A DNA stretch of 64,000 bases from Hymenobacter sp. DG25B (GCF_000801315.1 NZ_CP010054.1:2356001-2420000), one strand, 5' to 3'. Counted from the first letter of the stretch, positions 34,501-44,540 are shown. Notes: a model not told the origin generated them from the sequence alone. Numbers and translations: made by a program.

Positions 34501-35409
34501 ATGAAACAACCTATCCGCCAGGTGCTGCTGCTTTGTGGTGCCTGGCTGCCGCTGAGTGCCGCCTTGGCTCAATCGGGAGCCAATACTCCGGTAGCAGCCG
34601 TACCGCTGCAAGAGGTTCAGGTGCTGGGGCACGCCGGGTCTGGTTTTATCACCCCCATCAACCCATTTAATGCCTTGCCGCCCAGCAGCCTGCGCGGTGT
34701 TGAAAAGGCCTTAAAGCGGGGTGCTGATGGAATAGAAATAGATATTCAGCTCAGTCAGGACAGTGTGCCCATGCTTTATCATAACAGGGAGCTGGCCACC
34801 CTCACCAATACCCGGGAAGGCTGCATCAGCACCCGTACGGCTGCCTCTATTACCAGTCTGCGCTATCGGCCTGGCTGGCCCTACGATTGGTTTCAGCAGG
34901 AGCGTCCCCAACGCCTGGATACCCTATTGGCCCGCCTGGTCAAACGCCCCACGTTCCCTTATCTGCATCTGGATCTGCACGAAGAAGATGCCTGTACCGG
35001 CTATGATGACGGGCGCCGTTCCCGTATGCTTATTCGGGCACTGGCTACGCTACTCAGCCGGTATCAGGTGCCACCCGGGCAGGTGCTGATTCTAACCAAC
35101 CAGCCAGCTACTCTGCAGTATATTCATGAGCAAATGCCCCAAGTAGCCCGGGGCCTGGAAGTGACCCAGGATTTTGATGCCGGCCTGCAATTGGCACAGT
35201 CTAACGGGGTACAGTCCGTGGTAATGTCCAAGTATGTGGCCACGCCCGAGCGTAGCGCCCGGGTGCATAGCGCCGGTATGAAAGTCGTTATCTTCGGAGG
35301 CCGCTCATCGCGGGCTATTCGCCGGATATTATGCTGCCAGCCCGATGCCGTAGAAGTTGATAATCTCCGCCAGTTGTTGCATCTGCGCAGCAAAGCAAAG
35401 GGAGCATAA
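34501..35409 (+). CDS. Secreted glycerophosphodiester phosphodiesterase family protein
   Basis: A 302-residue protein with a signal peptide (MKQPIRQVLLLCGAWLPLSA ... ALAQ). GDPD motifs: the first catalytic His in VLGHAGSGF, then GADGIEIDIQLSQDSVPMLY followed by HNREL, with the metal-binding Glu-x-Asp and second His. The late barrel has KVVIFGGRSS and DAVEVDNL. GDPD enzymes cleave deacylated phospholipids to glycerol-3-phosphate; here it is likely periplasmic. It is followed after 59 bases by the GT39 gene in the same direction. Confidence 0.88.
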   Translation: MKQPIRQVLLLCGAWLPLSAALAQSGANTPVAAVPLQEVQVLGHAGSGFITPINPFNALPPSSLRGVEKALKRGADGIEIDIQLSQDSVPMLYHNRELATLTNTREGCISTRTAASITSLRYRPGWPYDWFQQERPQRLDTLLARLVKRPTFPYLHLDLHEEDACTGYDDGRRSRMLIRALATLLSRYQVPPGQVLILTNQPATLQYIHEQMPQVARGLEVTQDFDAGLQLAQSNGVQSVVMSKYVATPERSARVHSAGMKVVIFGGRSSRAIRRILCCQPDAVEVDNLRQLLHLRSKAKGA

Positions 35410-35468
35410 GCGTTATAAAGACAGTGTCCTTCACCGGGCTTTCGGGCCATAATATGCGAGCTTAGCTC

Positions 35469-37151
35469 ATGCGAATTACGTTTTTCCAGTCGTGGCGGGG
35501 GCAGTTGTTGGCGGTATTGGTGGTATGTTTCTTTTACTTCTTCCTGCATTTGGGCGTGCAGGAGGTGGGGCTGATGGAAAGCCGAAACTTCGTGGCCGCC
35601 CGGGAAATGGCTGCTGGAGGCTCCTGGCTTCTCCCAACCATGAATGGAGAGCTACGCCTGGCTAAACCACCCTTACCCACCTGGGCCGTAGCCGGTATGA
35701 TGCGACTGATCGACTTTCCGCGGCCGGATCAGCTTTTCTGGCTGCGCCTGCCCGCCGCTGTTATGTCCACCGTGCTTATCCTGTTTTTCTGGGGCCTGTT
35801 GCGGGAGTTAACCCAACTTTACCCCGGCGAAGCAGAGGCTCCGGGCCGCACGGCCTGGGTGGGGGCGTTGGTGCTGGCCAGCAGCCTGCTGATGATTACT
35901 GTGGGCCGCGATGCGCAATGGGATATCTTCTCCCATAGTTTTATGATAGGCTCCCTGTGGCTGCTGGTCCGGGCGAGTCGAACAGCTGACCGGGGTGTGC
36001 TCTGGGGAGCGTCCGGGTTGCTGTTGGGGTTATCTATCCTCAGTAAGGGCCCGGTGGCGCTGTATGGGGTGTGGCTACCGTTTCTTATCTGCTATTACCA
36101 ACCCCGGTTTGGGGGGGCAGTCGGCCGGTTGCGGCAGGAGTGGAGCGGCCTTCTTTTCCTGGTGGTGGTGGCGTTAATAGTGGGCGTTTCCTGGCCCTGG
36201 TATGTGTGGCAGCATGTGGCGCCCACTGCCCTTACGGTAGCTCGTACCGAAGTATCCTCGTGGCAGGGACGGCATGTGCAGCCGTTTTGGTATTACTTCA
36301 ACTTCCCCGTGTTCACCGGGGTGTGGGCTTTGGTGGCCTTGGCGGCGCTCGTAGTACCCTACGCCCGGCGCCGCGCGGGTCGGTATGTGCCCTATGCCTT
36401 GGGTTTTGTCTGGCTGCTGGTTTCGTTTTTTCTGCTCAGTGCCGTACCGGAGAAAAAGGAGCGCTATATGCTACCCTTGTTGTTTCCATTGGTCATGCTC
36501 CTGACGGGCATGCTGCGGGCCTGGGAAACCGCTGCGCAGGAGCAACGCCTTACCCGTTCCGACAACCGACTTTTGTGGGCATGGGCGGTTCTTTTGGTCG
36601 TGGTGGGAGTAGGCCTGGCCGGGGCAATGGCGGTAATTGGTCTGCCGGGTTTTGAATTTGGTACCGCCCGGTTCTGGGCGGTGCTGCTTCTGGGCGGCCT
36701 GATCAGCTATAGCATCTTAAAAGGTCGGGGTGCTCACCAGGCGCCCAGGCCGCTTCGGTTGGTACTGGCTTCGTTTATTCTAATGGCAGCGGGCATGGCT
36801 ATTCTCATGCCAGCCTATCCGGTATGGGAAAACCGAAAAGCCGAAGCCGGCCTCCGACGTATGGCGGATATAAGGCGTGATGCCCGCTGGAAACCCTATT
36901 CCTGGCACAGTCTGACCGAAATTCAGATCAAGCAGGTATGGGCTGCGGGCAAGGCTATACCGCTGTGGAATATCCAGGAGCGGGCGCTGCCCGCTACCCC
37001 TTTTCTCCTTTTTTCACCTGCACCGGTCCGGCGCGAAGAACTGGGTGTTAATGCCAGCCGGCTGGCGGTTCTGCCGGTAGACAGTTTCTTTCTAGGCCGT
37101 GACCGGAAGTCTGGTCAGTGGTATGTTGAGTTGGTGAAATTGCAGGAATAA
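35469..37151 (+). CDS. ArnT/PMT-like family 39 glycosyltransferase
   Basis: A 560-residue integral membrane protein with 10-12 hydrophobic segments. The first periplasmic loop carries the GT39/ArnT features ESRNFVAAREMAAGGSWLLP and the motif LRLAKPPLPTWAVAGMMRL. The next segment starts FWLRLPAAVMS. These enzymes move a sugar from a polyprenyl-phosphate carrier to lipid A or proteins at the periplasmic face. The GT2 at 31.9 kb could make its donor. A bidirectional terminator follows. Confidence 0.9.
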   Translation: MRITFFQSWRGQLLAVLVVCFFYFFLHLGVQEVGLMESRNFVAAREMAAGGSWLLPTMNGELRLAKPPLPTWAVAGMMRLIDFPRPDQLFWLRLPAAVMSTVLILFFWGLLRELTQLYPGEAEAPGRTAWVGALVLASSLLMITVGRDAQWDIFSHSFMIGSLWLLVRASRTADRGVLWGASGLLLGLSILSKGPVALYGVWLPFLICYYQPRFGGAVGRLRQEWSGLLFLVVVALIVGVSWPWYVWQHVAPTALTVARTEVSSWQGRHVQPFWYYFNFPVFTGVWALVALAALVVPYARRRAGRYVPYALGFVWLLVSFFLLSAVPEKKERYMLPLLFPLVMLLTGMLRAWETAAQEQRLTRSDNRLLWAWAVLLVVVGVGLAGAMAVIGLPGFEFGTARFWAVLLLGGLISYSILKGRGAHQAPRPLRLVLASFILMAAGMAILMPAYPVWENRKAEAGLRRMADIRRDARWKPYSWHSLTEIQIKQVWAAGKAIPLWNIQERALPATPFLLFSPAPVRREELGVNASRLAVLPVDSFFLGRDRKSGQWYVELVKLQE

Positions 37152-37179
37152 GTATATAATTCTGATAATCAGTTAAATA

Positions 37180-37226
37180 AAGGGCCACCGAAACTATTCA
37201 CTAGTTTCGGTGGCCCTTATCTTTTT
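37180..37226. terminator. Bidirectional terminator after the GT39 gene
   Basis: A 17-bp perfect stem, AAGGGCCACCGAAACTA (37180-37196) with its complement at 37202-37218, then a T-rich tail to 37226. It lies between the convergent GT39 gene and the minus-strand orphan gene. Confidence 0.9.
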
Positions 37227-37231
37227 TGCGG

Positions 37232-38287
37232 TTACCTGCTTACCTGGCGCCGGATCTTTTCTATCAGACTGTTCACGATCAGTAAGTCATCGGCATCCTG
37301 AATGCTTAACTCCGTATGGATTCCGGGTCCGGAAATCAGGATTCGGAATCCGGAATCTATGGATGGGGCAGCAACAGGGGGCGCCGCCACTTTTGCATTT
37401 GTATAAGCCGGCGGCCCGCTTGGTTCTAACGGCGCAGATGGGGCGCTCTGGAATTCGCGGGCCGGTGCTGGCGGGGTTGGGTATTCTTCGCCGGGCTTCG
37501 TGGTGTTTTCATTATTCAGAGTAGTTCGCTCCGTATGAGACGGTACCTGCTGGAAGTCCATGTCTTCGATATCTAAACCGAATAACTGGGAAATGGCGTC
37601 CCCACCTGCTACAGATGAAGGTACAAAAGCAGCTGGTTCCTTATTGCCAGGAATAGAACTGTTGATAAGGGAAGCCGGAGAGGTATAAGATAGGGAGGGA
37701 GAAGATATACCGCCGGGGGACTGAGTACTCGTATCAGCCTTAAATAAGTTCATAGGCATTTCCCCCGCCGATAACTCCCGCCGTGGCCCCTGCTGGGCTG
37801 CCAACTGGTCAATATCTGCCACCACGTTTCGCTCATCCAGAATGTCAACCATGCGGGCCCCGTCCAGGAATGCTTTGGCTACACCCTGAGCATTGATTTC
37901 CTCTACATTGAATTCCCGGATGAGCATTACATCCAGCATATGGACCGGCAGTTCCCGGTTTCGGAACTTTCGGCATATCTGGGTGAATAGCGGGGGATGC
38001 AGAAAAGCCTCCCGATGATAGATTTTCTCTTCCCGCTTATCATAGGCATGCTTAATTCGGCGGAAGAGATTAGTAGTAGTGAGAATCTCACGCTTACTGG
38101 TAAGTAATCCAAACTTAACAGCAGAACCTATAATTGCCTTAAAAGAACCACTAACCTTACGATTAAGCTTACGGGCAGCCATTTCAATGGCACACTTACC
38201 TCCAGTATCATCTACAATCTCAGCTACTTCCCAGGCACTATCATAGGAAGTGCGTGGATAATCAATGGTTTTAGGCATAGAAGACAA
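37232..38287 (-). CDS. Orphan protein: conserved-looking N- and C-terminal domains joined by a disordered linker
   Basis: A 351-residue protein I do not recognise as a named family. Residues about 1-150 are compact and helical (SYDSAWEVAEIVDDTGGKC, VSGSFKAIIGSAVKFGLLTS) and look like a winged-helix-type fold, with a helical tail LPVHMLDVMLIREFNVEE. Residues about 175-320 are Ser/Pro-rich and disordered. The last 35 (FRILISGPGIHTELSIQDAD, then DLLIVNSLIEKI) look like a small conserved beta-alpha module. No signal peptide, so cytoplasmic. It stands alone next to a long AT-rich gap, which suggests horizontal acquisition. Confidence 0.7.
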   Translation of the reverse strand: MSSMPKTIDYPRTSYDSAWEVAEIVDDTGGKCAIEMAARKLNRKVSGSFKAIIGSAVKFGLLTSKREILTTTNLFRRIKHAYDKREEKIYHREAFLHPPLFTQICRKFRNRELPVHMLDVMLIREFNVEEINAQGVAKAFLDGARMVDILDERNVVADIDQLAAQQGPRRELSAGEMPMNLFKADTSTQSPGGISSPSLSYTSPASLINSSIPGNKEPAAFVPSSVAGGDAISQLFGLDIEDMDFQQVPSHTERTTLNNENTTKPGEEYPTPPAPAREFQSAPSAPLEPSGPPAYTNAKVAAPPVAAPSIDSGFRILISGPGIHTELSIQDADDLLIVNSLIEKIRRQVSR

Positions 38288-39350
38288 GAGAATAATAAAG
38301 AGTAATACAAGAATAGGAAATAAGAATGGTATATGAAAGTAGTATAAAGTATAAAAAGGTATAGATAAGTAATGCTTTATTAAACTTTTTTATACTATTA
38401 TAAGCTTTTACTTACTTACCAAACTTGAAATAACCATTTACTCATTCTACTATTATATAATTACCAAACTAACGTATGGGGCCAGACGTCATGGGCGGGG
38501 CAGGAGGGAAGGCCTCTCAATGACTTATAAACGCATTGTATAAGCCACTGATGATCCTACCTTTAGCTGTAACCGATACAAATAAGCGTTCAGCCAGGCT
38601 AGAAATTTCGCTATTTTTTAAGCAGGACTTCAATCACCAGACGAACCAAAACCTGAAGAGCTACGTGGTTACTTAACATAACTACAGATAAAACACATGT
38701 TGCTCGAAAGGAGAGAGCCGCGGCATTCCTTTCTGCCAAGCCTTTTAATGGCTGGCCAACGCACAGGAATGAATCCTTTCTTTAATAGACTTTTAACCTT
38801 ATATCTTTAAAAAGGAGACATGCTCAAGAGTAAGTTCTTTACTTGATGGATCCTAATCTGAAGTTACCAAGCCCGGACCTCTGAGAGAAAAGGGTTGATT
38901 ATTCCTATAAAGCCCCTGATCAACGGTCTTGGCTGAATCTGCACTACAAAGTAATCATAGACTTATGCCAGTTGCTGCCGAACCATCAGGCTATATCTTA
39001 ATACTCGTTCTGTTCTGAAGCGCTTCCTGGGACAGTTCGGCTACTTTCTGCGGCGTGATATTGGGCGGCGGCGGCGCCTTTATAATAGTGTCCTACACTG
39101 CTATTACTTTGTGGGCAGAGTACTTAATAGGATAGCGAGTGCCTGTAACATGAGGTCACCGCTAATCTTATCTACTCATAGCAGCAGACTATCCATCTTA
39201 ACACCAAATAGTAGCCATCCCATTATATATCAAACGCTACTTACTATACGATACCAATCTGTACGTGCCAGCCATAACAACCTAAATCATACCCCAATCA
39301 AACCTAATTTAATTGTCTTATAATTTATATTATGTTAAGTAGTATATTGT
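38288..39350. other. 1.06-kb AT-rich intergenic region
   Basis: No convincing gene on either strand. The 70-codon plus frame at 39111-39323 lacks coding character (a Ser/Asn/Ile/Pro mixture without a pattern). AT-rich runs dominate 38288-38460 and 39290-39350. A tiny frame with a good Shine-Dalgarno (AAAAGGAGACATG near 38811) encodes only 8 residues. A more GC-rich patch at 39000-39095 resembles a gene fragment and is listed separately. Confidence 0.7.
39003..39098 (-). pseudogene. Possible gene fragment (about 32 codons)
   Basis: Within the AT-rich gap, the minus strand has a GC-rich patch that reads TIIKAPPPPNITPQKVAEL, then SQEALQNRTSIKI and a stop, with a stop just before it as well and no Met. 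The regular helical pattern after the Pro run looks coding, but the frame is too short to stand alone. The parent family is not recognised. Confidence 0.25.
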
Positions 39351-39383
39351 AAAAGCGGCCCGACTGTTCATCGGGCCGCTTTT
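39351..39383. terminator. Terminator of the 400-codon-region TPR gene
   Basis: AAAAGCGGCCCGA (39351-39363) pairs with TCGGGCCGCTTTT (39371-39383) around a 7-base loop. The minus-strand product ends in a U-run. It lies 11 bases after the TPR gene stop on the minus strand. Confidence 0.88.
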
Positions 39384-39394
39384 CTTACCTCCCC

Positions 39395-40537
39395 TTACTT
39401 CTTCAGGGCTTCCAATTTGGCGTTCATGCGCTCAGCATCGGCATTCCGGTTGAGACGGACGTACACCTTCTGTAACGAAGAAATAACTGCCCGATCATTG
39501 GGCTGCAGCTGCAGCGCCTTCTCAAAGTATGGCAACGACAGCTCGAAATACTTCTTGCCGTCGGCTTCCATCTTCTTGCCCGACTTCTGATACGTAGCCA
39601 GGTTCATGCGACTGGCTTTAGTATACAGGTCTGCCGCTTTGTTGTAATTGTAAACGCCCAGGTTGAACTGTGCGTCGAAGTTATTCGGATCAATCTCTAC
39701 GGCTTTCTTATAAGCAGCCAGTGCTTGCTCCGGCTGCTTATTCTGGTCCAGAATAGAGCCTTTCACGGCATACAGGTTGGCGTTGGTTGGGTCGGCCACA
39801 ATGGCTTTGTCAATCTTATCCATGGCCTGCGCGCCCTGGCCGGCGCTGAGCAGCATATTCAGCTCCTCCAGCATAAAGCCTTTGTTGTTCGGATACGCTT
39901 TCAAAGCCTGCTGGATAACATCCATGGCCGCTTTCTCGTCCTTTTCCTGACGGGCAATCTGCAGCAAACGGTTGTACATCTGCGGCGACTTGTAGTTAAT
40001 GCCCATCAGCTTGTTGTAGCTCTCCTTGGCCGAAGCAAAATCCTGCTTGGCTTCGGCGGCATACGCGGCATACAAATACGCCGTGGTATCCTGCGGACGA
40101 ATCTGCTGAGCCATTTTGTACGAGTTGATGGCGTCATCGTACTTCTGGGCGTTGTAGCTTTCTACCCCGGCGTTCAGGGCCATACCAAAAAGGTTGTCCA
40201 TTTTGGCGGTAGCCAGCTTGCCGTACTCGCCATCTTTACCATCCAGCTGAATGGCTTTCTGATACGATTCAAACGCAATTTTGGCGCCCTCACCGGGTGC
40301 CAGTGTTTTGCCATATATAGGGCTGGCAGCCATAGCATCATAAACTTCGCCCCGGGTATACCAGGTTTTCGCTTTATCCGAAGTTTTGGGATTCTGAACG
40401 GCTTTATCGATTTCTGTGCGCGCTTTATCCAGCGTACCCTGACGCTGATACAGCACGGCATTCGTTACCGCTGAGTTCTGAGCCATAGCCACTTGCATTG
40501 ATAAAGCAGCCAGACAGGTTAAAATGACCTTCTTCAT
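39395..40537 (-). CDS. Secreted tetratricopeptide-repeat protein
   Basis: From ATG 40537 the product is 380 residues with a clear signal peptide (MKKVILTCLAALSMQVAMAQ); the frame is open 20 codons further upstream, but that part is not signal-like. TPR motifs cover most of the mature protein: KTWYTRGEVYDAMAA, DAINSYKMAQQIRPQDTTAY, KQPEQALAAYKKAVEIDPNN, PYFEKALQLQPND. Probably a periplasmic scaffold; the partner is unknown. It lies downstream of gyrA on the same strand but is separated by the gyrA-side terminator only in the opposite order, so it is transcribed on its own. Confidence 0.87.
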   Translation of the reverse strand: MKKVILTCLAALSMQVAMAQNSAVTNAVLYQRQGTLDKARTEIDKAVQNPKTSDKAKTWYTRGEVYDAMAASPIYGKTLAPGEGAKIAFESYQKAIQLDGKDGEYGKLATAKMDNLFGMALNAGVESYNAQKYDDAINSYKMAQQIRPQDTTAYLYAAYAAEAKQDFASAKESYNKLMGINYKSPQMYNRLLQIARQEKDEKAAMDVIQQALKAYPNNKGFMLEELNMLLSAGQGAQAMDKIDKAIVADPTNANLYAVKGSILDQNKQPEQALAAYKKAVEIDPNNFDAQFNLGVYNYNKAADLYTKASRMNLATYQKSGKKMEADGKKYFELSLPYFEKALQLQPNDRAVISSLQKVYVRLNRNADAERMNAKLEALKK

Positions 40538-40595
40538 AGGGTTGTCGAAGAATAACGAGTGAGAGAATTGGGAATTACTTGACAAACGAAAGCAC

Positions 40596-40623
40596 AAAAG
40601 CCCGGGTTCAGGCCCGGGCTTTT
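40596..40623. terminator. gyrA terminator
   Basis: AAAAGCCCGGG (40596-40606) with CCCGGGCTTTT (40613-40623), an 11-bp perfect stem 10 bases after the gyrA stop (minus strand), ending in a U-run. Confidence 0.88.
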
Positions 40624-40633
40624 GAATTTACGG

Positions 40634-43195
40634 TTAGTTGGAGCTAAGCGCATCAGGATCAGTGAGCGTACCCAGGTCAGATTCGGCTCCTGAATCGGTG
40701 CCGCCCGCCTCCACGGTGGCAGCTTCCTCCAGGGCCTCCTCTACTTTGTCTTCAGCTTCTACTTTAGCCACCGACGAAATGGCGTCGCCATCCGAAATCT
40801 TCAGCAGCCGAACGCCTTGCGTGGCCCGGCCAATGGTACGAAGATCTGCCACCCGCAGACGAATGGTAATGCCGGAACGGTTGATAATCATCAGATCATC
40901 GGAGTCGTTCACTGCCTTAATGGCAACCAGCGCACCCGTCTTATCCGTGATTTTCATGGCCCGAACCCCTTTACCACCACGGTTGGTGATGCGGTACTCT
41001 TCCAGCTCGCTGCGCTTGCCGTAGCCATTTTCTGAAACTACCAGCAGCTCCTGCGTGGGGTCCGATATGCAGACCATGCCCACTACCCGGTCTTCGGGGC
41101 CCACCAGCGTGATACCGCGCACACCGGCCGCATTGCGGCCCATGGAGCGTACTTTGCCTTCGTGGAAACGAACCGCGCGGCCCGTATTCAGGGCGACAAT
41201 AACTTCGCTGTTGCCCGTGGTAAGCTGCACGTCCAGCAGTCGGTCACCCTCGTTAATGGAAATGGCGTTGATACCGGCGGTGCGAGGGCGCGAGTAAGCT
41301 TCCAGCGGGGTTTTCTTCACGGTGCCCTGCTCGGTGCAGAACATCAGGAAGGTATTTTCCAGGTAGTCCGGGTCGCGCAGGCCGCGCACGTTCAATACCG
41401 AGCGGACAGAGTCTTCGCGCGGAATCTCAATCAGGTTCTGAATCGGACGGCCTTTGGTGTTCTTCCCTCCTTCTGGTACTTCGTATACTTTCAGCCAGAA
41501 TACGCGGCCCAGTTCGGTAAAGAACAGGAGGTATTCATGGGTGGTAGCCACGAACAGGTGCTCGGTGAAGTCGTCGTTCTTGGAAGCAGCCCCGCGGGCG
41601 CCAACCCCTCCCCGACCTTGTGCCCGGTACTCGTCCAGCGCCGTGCGCTTAATATAACCTTCGCGGGAGATGGTAATTACCATGCTCTCATCGGCAATCA
41701 TATCCTCCATCGAGAAGTCGCCACCGGCGTACTCAATGGTGGTGCGGCGGGCATCCCCGTACCGCTCCCGGATATCAATCAACTCGTCCTTGATGATCTG
41801 GCGCTGCATCTCATCCGACGCCAGCACAGCATTCAGGTGGTCAATCAGCCGCATCAGCTCATCATACTCCTTCACAATTTTGTCGCGCTCCAGGCCGGTA
41901 AGGCGCTGCAGACGCATATCCAGGATAGCGCGGGCCTGTACTTCGCTTAACTTAAAGCGTTCAATCAACTCTCCCCGAGCCACTTCCGGGTCGCGGGAGC
42001 CGCGAATCAGGGCAATTACCTCGTCCAGGTGGTCAAGCGCAATCAGCAGACCTTCCAGGATGTGGGCGCGCTTTTGGGCTTCGGCCAGCTCATAGCGTGT
42101 ACGGCGAATAACCACCTCGGCGCGGTGCTCTACGAAGTATACAATAAGGTCCTTCAGGTTGAGCGTGAGCGGCCGGCCTTTCACCAGCGCTACGTTGTTT
42201 ACCCCAAAGGAAGACTGCAGCTGCGTGTACTTATACAAGTTGTTGAGCACCACGTTGGGCATGGCGTCCCGCTTCAGCTCATACACAATGCGCATACCGT
42301 CGCGGTCAGACTCGTCGCGCAGGTCGGAAATGCCTTCAATTTTCTTTTCGTTGATGAGCGCCGCCGTTTTCTCAATCATGGACGCCTTATTCACCATGTA
42401 GGGAATTTCGGTTATCACGATTTGCTCCCGGCCGGAGGGCTGCACCTCTACGCTGGCTTTAGCCCGCACTACCACGCGGCCGCGGCCGGTTTCGAATGCC
42501 TGCCGTACGCCTTCGTAGCCATAGATGGTACCACCCGTAGGGAAGTCGGGAGCCACAATGTGCTCCATCAGCTCGGCAATGGTAATTTCGGTGTTATCCA
42601 GGTAGGCAATGATGCCGCTCACTACCTCCGTGAGGTTGTGCGGCGCCATGTTGGTGGCCATACCCACGGCAATGCCGGAGGTGCCGTTTACCAGCAGGTT
42701 GGGGAACTTGGCCGGGAATACGGAAGGCTCCTCCAGGGAGTCGTCAAAGTTGGGCTGAAAGTCAACCGTTTCTTTGTCCAGGTCGCTGAGCAGCTCATCG
42801 GCCAAACGCTTCAGGCGGGCTTCGGTGTAACGCATGGCCGCCGGCGAGTCGCCGTCTACGGAGCCAAAGTTACCCTGGCCGTCTACCAGCGGGTAGCGCA
42901 GGCTCCAGTCTTGGGCCATGCGCACCATGGTATCGTACACGGAGGAGTCGCCGTGCGGGTGGTACTTACCCAGCACTTCACCCACGATACGGGCACTTTT
43001 CTTATAGGATTTGTTGTAGGAGACGCCCAGCTCGCTCATGCCGTAGAGCACGCGCCGATGCACAGGTTTCAGGCCGTCGCGCACATCGGGTAGAGCCCGG
43101 GAGATAATAACCGACATCGAGTAGTCGATGTAGGCGCCGCGCATTTCATCTTCAATGTTAATTGGGATGATTTTCTCGCCTTCTGCTTCTGCCAT
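40634..43195 (-). CDS. gyrA: DNA gyrase subunit A
   Basis: An 853-residue type II topoisomerase subunit that introduces negative supercoils together with GyrB. The catalytic Tyr123 lies in [10 protein letters not shown]. The quinolone-resistance region reads [20 protein letters not shown] with Ser84 and Asp88, the residues of susceptible enzymes. The C-terminal beta-pinwheel carries a GyrA-box-like [14 protein letters not shown], which distinguishes it from ParC, and the protein ends in an acidic tail. Single gene with its own terminator; the upstream minus-strand TATCTTGC (plus 43263-43270) may be a -7 element. Confidence 0.97.
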   Translation of the reverse strand: MAEAEGEKIIPINIEDEMRGAYIDYSMSVIISRALPDVRDGLKPVHRRVLYGMSELGVSYNKSYKKSARIVGEVLGKYHPHGDSSVYDTMVRMAQDWSLRYPLVDGQGNFGSVDGDSPAAMRYTEARLKRLADELLSDLDKETVDFQPNFDDSLEEPSVFPAKFPNLLVNGTSGIAVGMATNMAPHNLTEVVSGIIAYLDNTEITIAELMEHIVAPDFPTGGTIYGYEGVRQAFETGRGRVVVRAKASVEVQPSGREQIVITEIPYMVNKASMIEKTAALINEKKIEGISDLRDESDRDGMRIVYELKRDAMPNVVLNNLYKYTQLQSSFGVNNVALVKGRPLTLNLKDLIVYFVEHRAEVVIRRTRYELAEAQKRAHILEGLLIALDHLDEVIALIRGSRDPEVARGELIERFKLSEVQARAILDMRLQRLTGLERDKIVKEYDELMRLIDHLNAVLASDEMQRQIIKDELIDIRERYGDARRTTIEYAGGDFSMEDMIADESMVITISREGYIKRTALDEYRAQGRGGVGARGAASKNDDFTEHLFVATTHEYLLFFTELGRVFWLKVYEVPEGGKNTKGRPIQNLIEIPREDSVRSVLNVRGLRDPDYLENTFLMFCTEQGTVKKTPLEAYSRPRTAGINAISINEGDRLLDVQLTTGNSEVIVALNTGRAVRFHEGKVRSMGRNAAGVRGITLVGPEDRVVGMVCISDPTQELLVVSENGYGKRSELEEYRITNRGGKGVRAMKITDKTGALVAIKAVNDSDDLMIINRSGITIRLRVADLRTIGRATQGVRLLKISDGDAISSVAKVEAEDKVEEALEEAATVEAGGTDSGAESDLGTLTDPDALSSN

Positions 43196-43300
43196 AAGAG
43201 GTCGGAAAAGCCAATCAAACCCTGCGGGCTGGTGGCTAGTTGGTGGTTACAGTATTAAGCCTGCAAGATACAAAAAAAACGGCCTTATTGCCTAGCTCTG

Positions 43301-43543
43301 CTAGGTTTTCGACTTGCTTTTATCCGCTTTATTCTTACCCTTTTGCTGCTGGTGCACCTTAATTTTTTCACCAATAGCGGGGTTCTGTTTTTTCCAGATA
43401 GGCTGGCCGCGGTAACGGGCTCCATTATGGTAGTGCACCTTACGGGTATGGCACGATAACATGGGGCACGTGCGGCAGGAACTGGCGCCCAGCAGCACAA
43501 ACAGTGGCACCAGGAGCCGAAGCACAACAATACGAGTGGTCAT
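43301..43543 (-). CDS. Small predicted lipoprotein (80 aa)
   Basis: MTTRIVVLRLLVPLFVLLGASSC forms a lipoprotein signal with lipobox GASSC. The mature part contains CPMLSCHTRKVHYHN and QPIWKKQNPAIGEKIK followed by a Lys/Gln-rich tail. Cys/His spacing could bind a metal or heme, but this is only suggestive. The competing minus frame at 43285-43530 (Trp/Cys-rich) is a shadow. A minus-strand -7-like TACATTTG (43548-43555) sits directly before the start. Confidence 0.65.
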   Translation of the reverse strand: MTTRIVVLRLLVPLFVLLGASSCRTCPMLSCHTRKVHYHNGARYRGQPIWKKQNPAIGEKIKVHQQQKGKNKADKSKSKT

Positions 43544-43560
43544 TGGTCAAATGTACGATT

Positions 43561-44247
43561 CTATTCGGAAGCCTGTATAGCGGCCGGGCCTACATCGGCA
43601 CTCTCCCACTCGCGCAGGAATTGGGCCAGAAACTGTTCCATAAAGGCATGACGCTCTTCGGCCACCGCCCGCGCGGCCGGCGTGTGGAGCCGCTCGCGCA
43701 GGTGCAGCAGCTTCTCGTAGAAATGGTTGATGGTAGGCGCCGTGTTCTTTTTATAACTCTCGAAGGAGTCATGCGACACGGGGGGCACGGCGGGGTCATG
43801 CAGGGGGCGGCCCTTGTGGCCGCCGTAGGTGAAGGCGCGGGCCACGCCAATGGCGCCAATGGCATCGAGGCGGTCGGCATCCTGCACCAGTTCCCCTTCC
43901 AGCGTGCTCATGGGTGTGGGCACCCCCAGGCCCTTGAAGCTGATTTCCCGGATGATGGCCTCTACCTGCTGGATGGTGGCTTCCTCGGCCTGCAGGCTGG
44001 CCAGCCACTGCCGCGCCGCACGGGGCCCGGCCTCCTCATCACCGCCGTGGAATTTCCAGTCGGCTACATCGTGCAGCAAGGCGCCCAGCTCTACTACTTC
44101 TACCTGTGCGGCCGGTGTATGCTGCGCCAGGGTTGCGGCCGTTTGCCATACCCGGCGAATATGCTCCCAATCGTGGCCGGAACCTTCGTTCAGGAATTTT
44201 CCCCGGATGAATGCAGCGGTTTTAGCAATAATTTCTGAGTTATTCAT
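43561..44247 (-). CDS. HD-domain hydrolase
   Basis: A 228-residue protein from ATG 44247; the longer frame to 44403 adds non-homologous sequence. HD phosphohydrolase motifs: GHDWEHIRRVWQTA (first His), LLHDVADWKFH (HD pair) and VQDADRLDAIGAIGVAR (last Asp). This order matches the uncharacterised YedJ-like HD proteins (VQDADRLDAIGA is their hallmark), which act on phosphorylated small molecules or nucleotides. Monocistronic, minus strand, next to tRNA-Thr. Confidence 0.9.
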   Translation of the reverse strand: MNNSEIIAKTAAFIRGKFLNEGSGHDWEHIRRVWQTAATLAQHTPAAQVEVVELGALLHDVADWKFHGGDEEAGPRAARQWLASLQAEEATIQQVEAIIREISFKGLGVPTPMSTLEGELVQDADRLDAIGAIGVARAFTYGGHKGRPLHDPAVPPVSHDSFESYKKNTAPTINHFYEKLLHLRERLHTPAARAVAEERHAFMEQFLAQFLREWESADVGPAAIQASE

Positions 44248-44495
44248 CAACGGCGAAATGTAAAGAAATGGAGAAACAGCGGGAAGAGGAAGCTTACCGC
44301 TGCCAAGCCACAAAGCAACGAATCTGCCGGGACAAGCTGGCCTCCCTCCTACTAAACGCCGGATTTTCTTTGGATTGTGAATCTCCGGCTGGCATAGTTG
44401 CATTTTCAGTCACTGAAGGGCTACCAATGAAACGCGCATCAGCAAACACTTTATGCGCGACCAAGATAATTTGTCAGGGAAATTTCAACCCAATA

Positions 44496-44527
44496 TTTGG
44501 CCCTTTGCAGCGAATGGCGTAGGTTTG
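44496..44527 (+). promoter_or_regulatory. Consensus Bacteroidota promoter for tRNA-Thr
   Basis: TTTG (44496-44499), a 20-base spacer, then TAGGTTTG (44520-44527): both boxes match the TTTG / TAnnTTTG consensus at canonical spacing. Transcription would start near 44533, a few bases before the mature tRNA 5' end at 44541. Confidence 0.75.
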
Positions 44528-44540
44528 TCCCACCATTCAG

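Noticed and set aside
34501..35409. Possible secreted nuclease or toxin partner for the Imm50-like protein
   Set aside because: The motifs are clearly GDPD, it is 7 kb away, and no toxin-delivery domain is present.
39111..39323. 70-codon plus-strand ORF in the AT-rich gap
   Set aside because: Composition is random-looking, with no domain pattern, promoter or ribosome-binding site; kept only as part of the intergenic description.
43285..43530. Minus-strand ORF rich in Trp and Cys
   Set aside because: It overlaps a better frame (43301-43543) that has a proper lipoprotein signal; the Trp/Cys richness is an out-of-frame effect.
44268..44522. 84-codon plus ORF before tRNA-Thr
   Set aside because: It covers the HD gene 5' region and the tRNA promoter and has no recognisable protein pattern.
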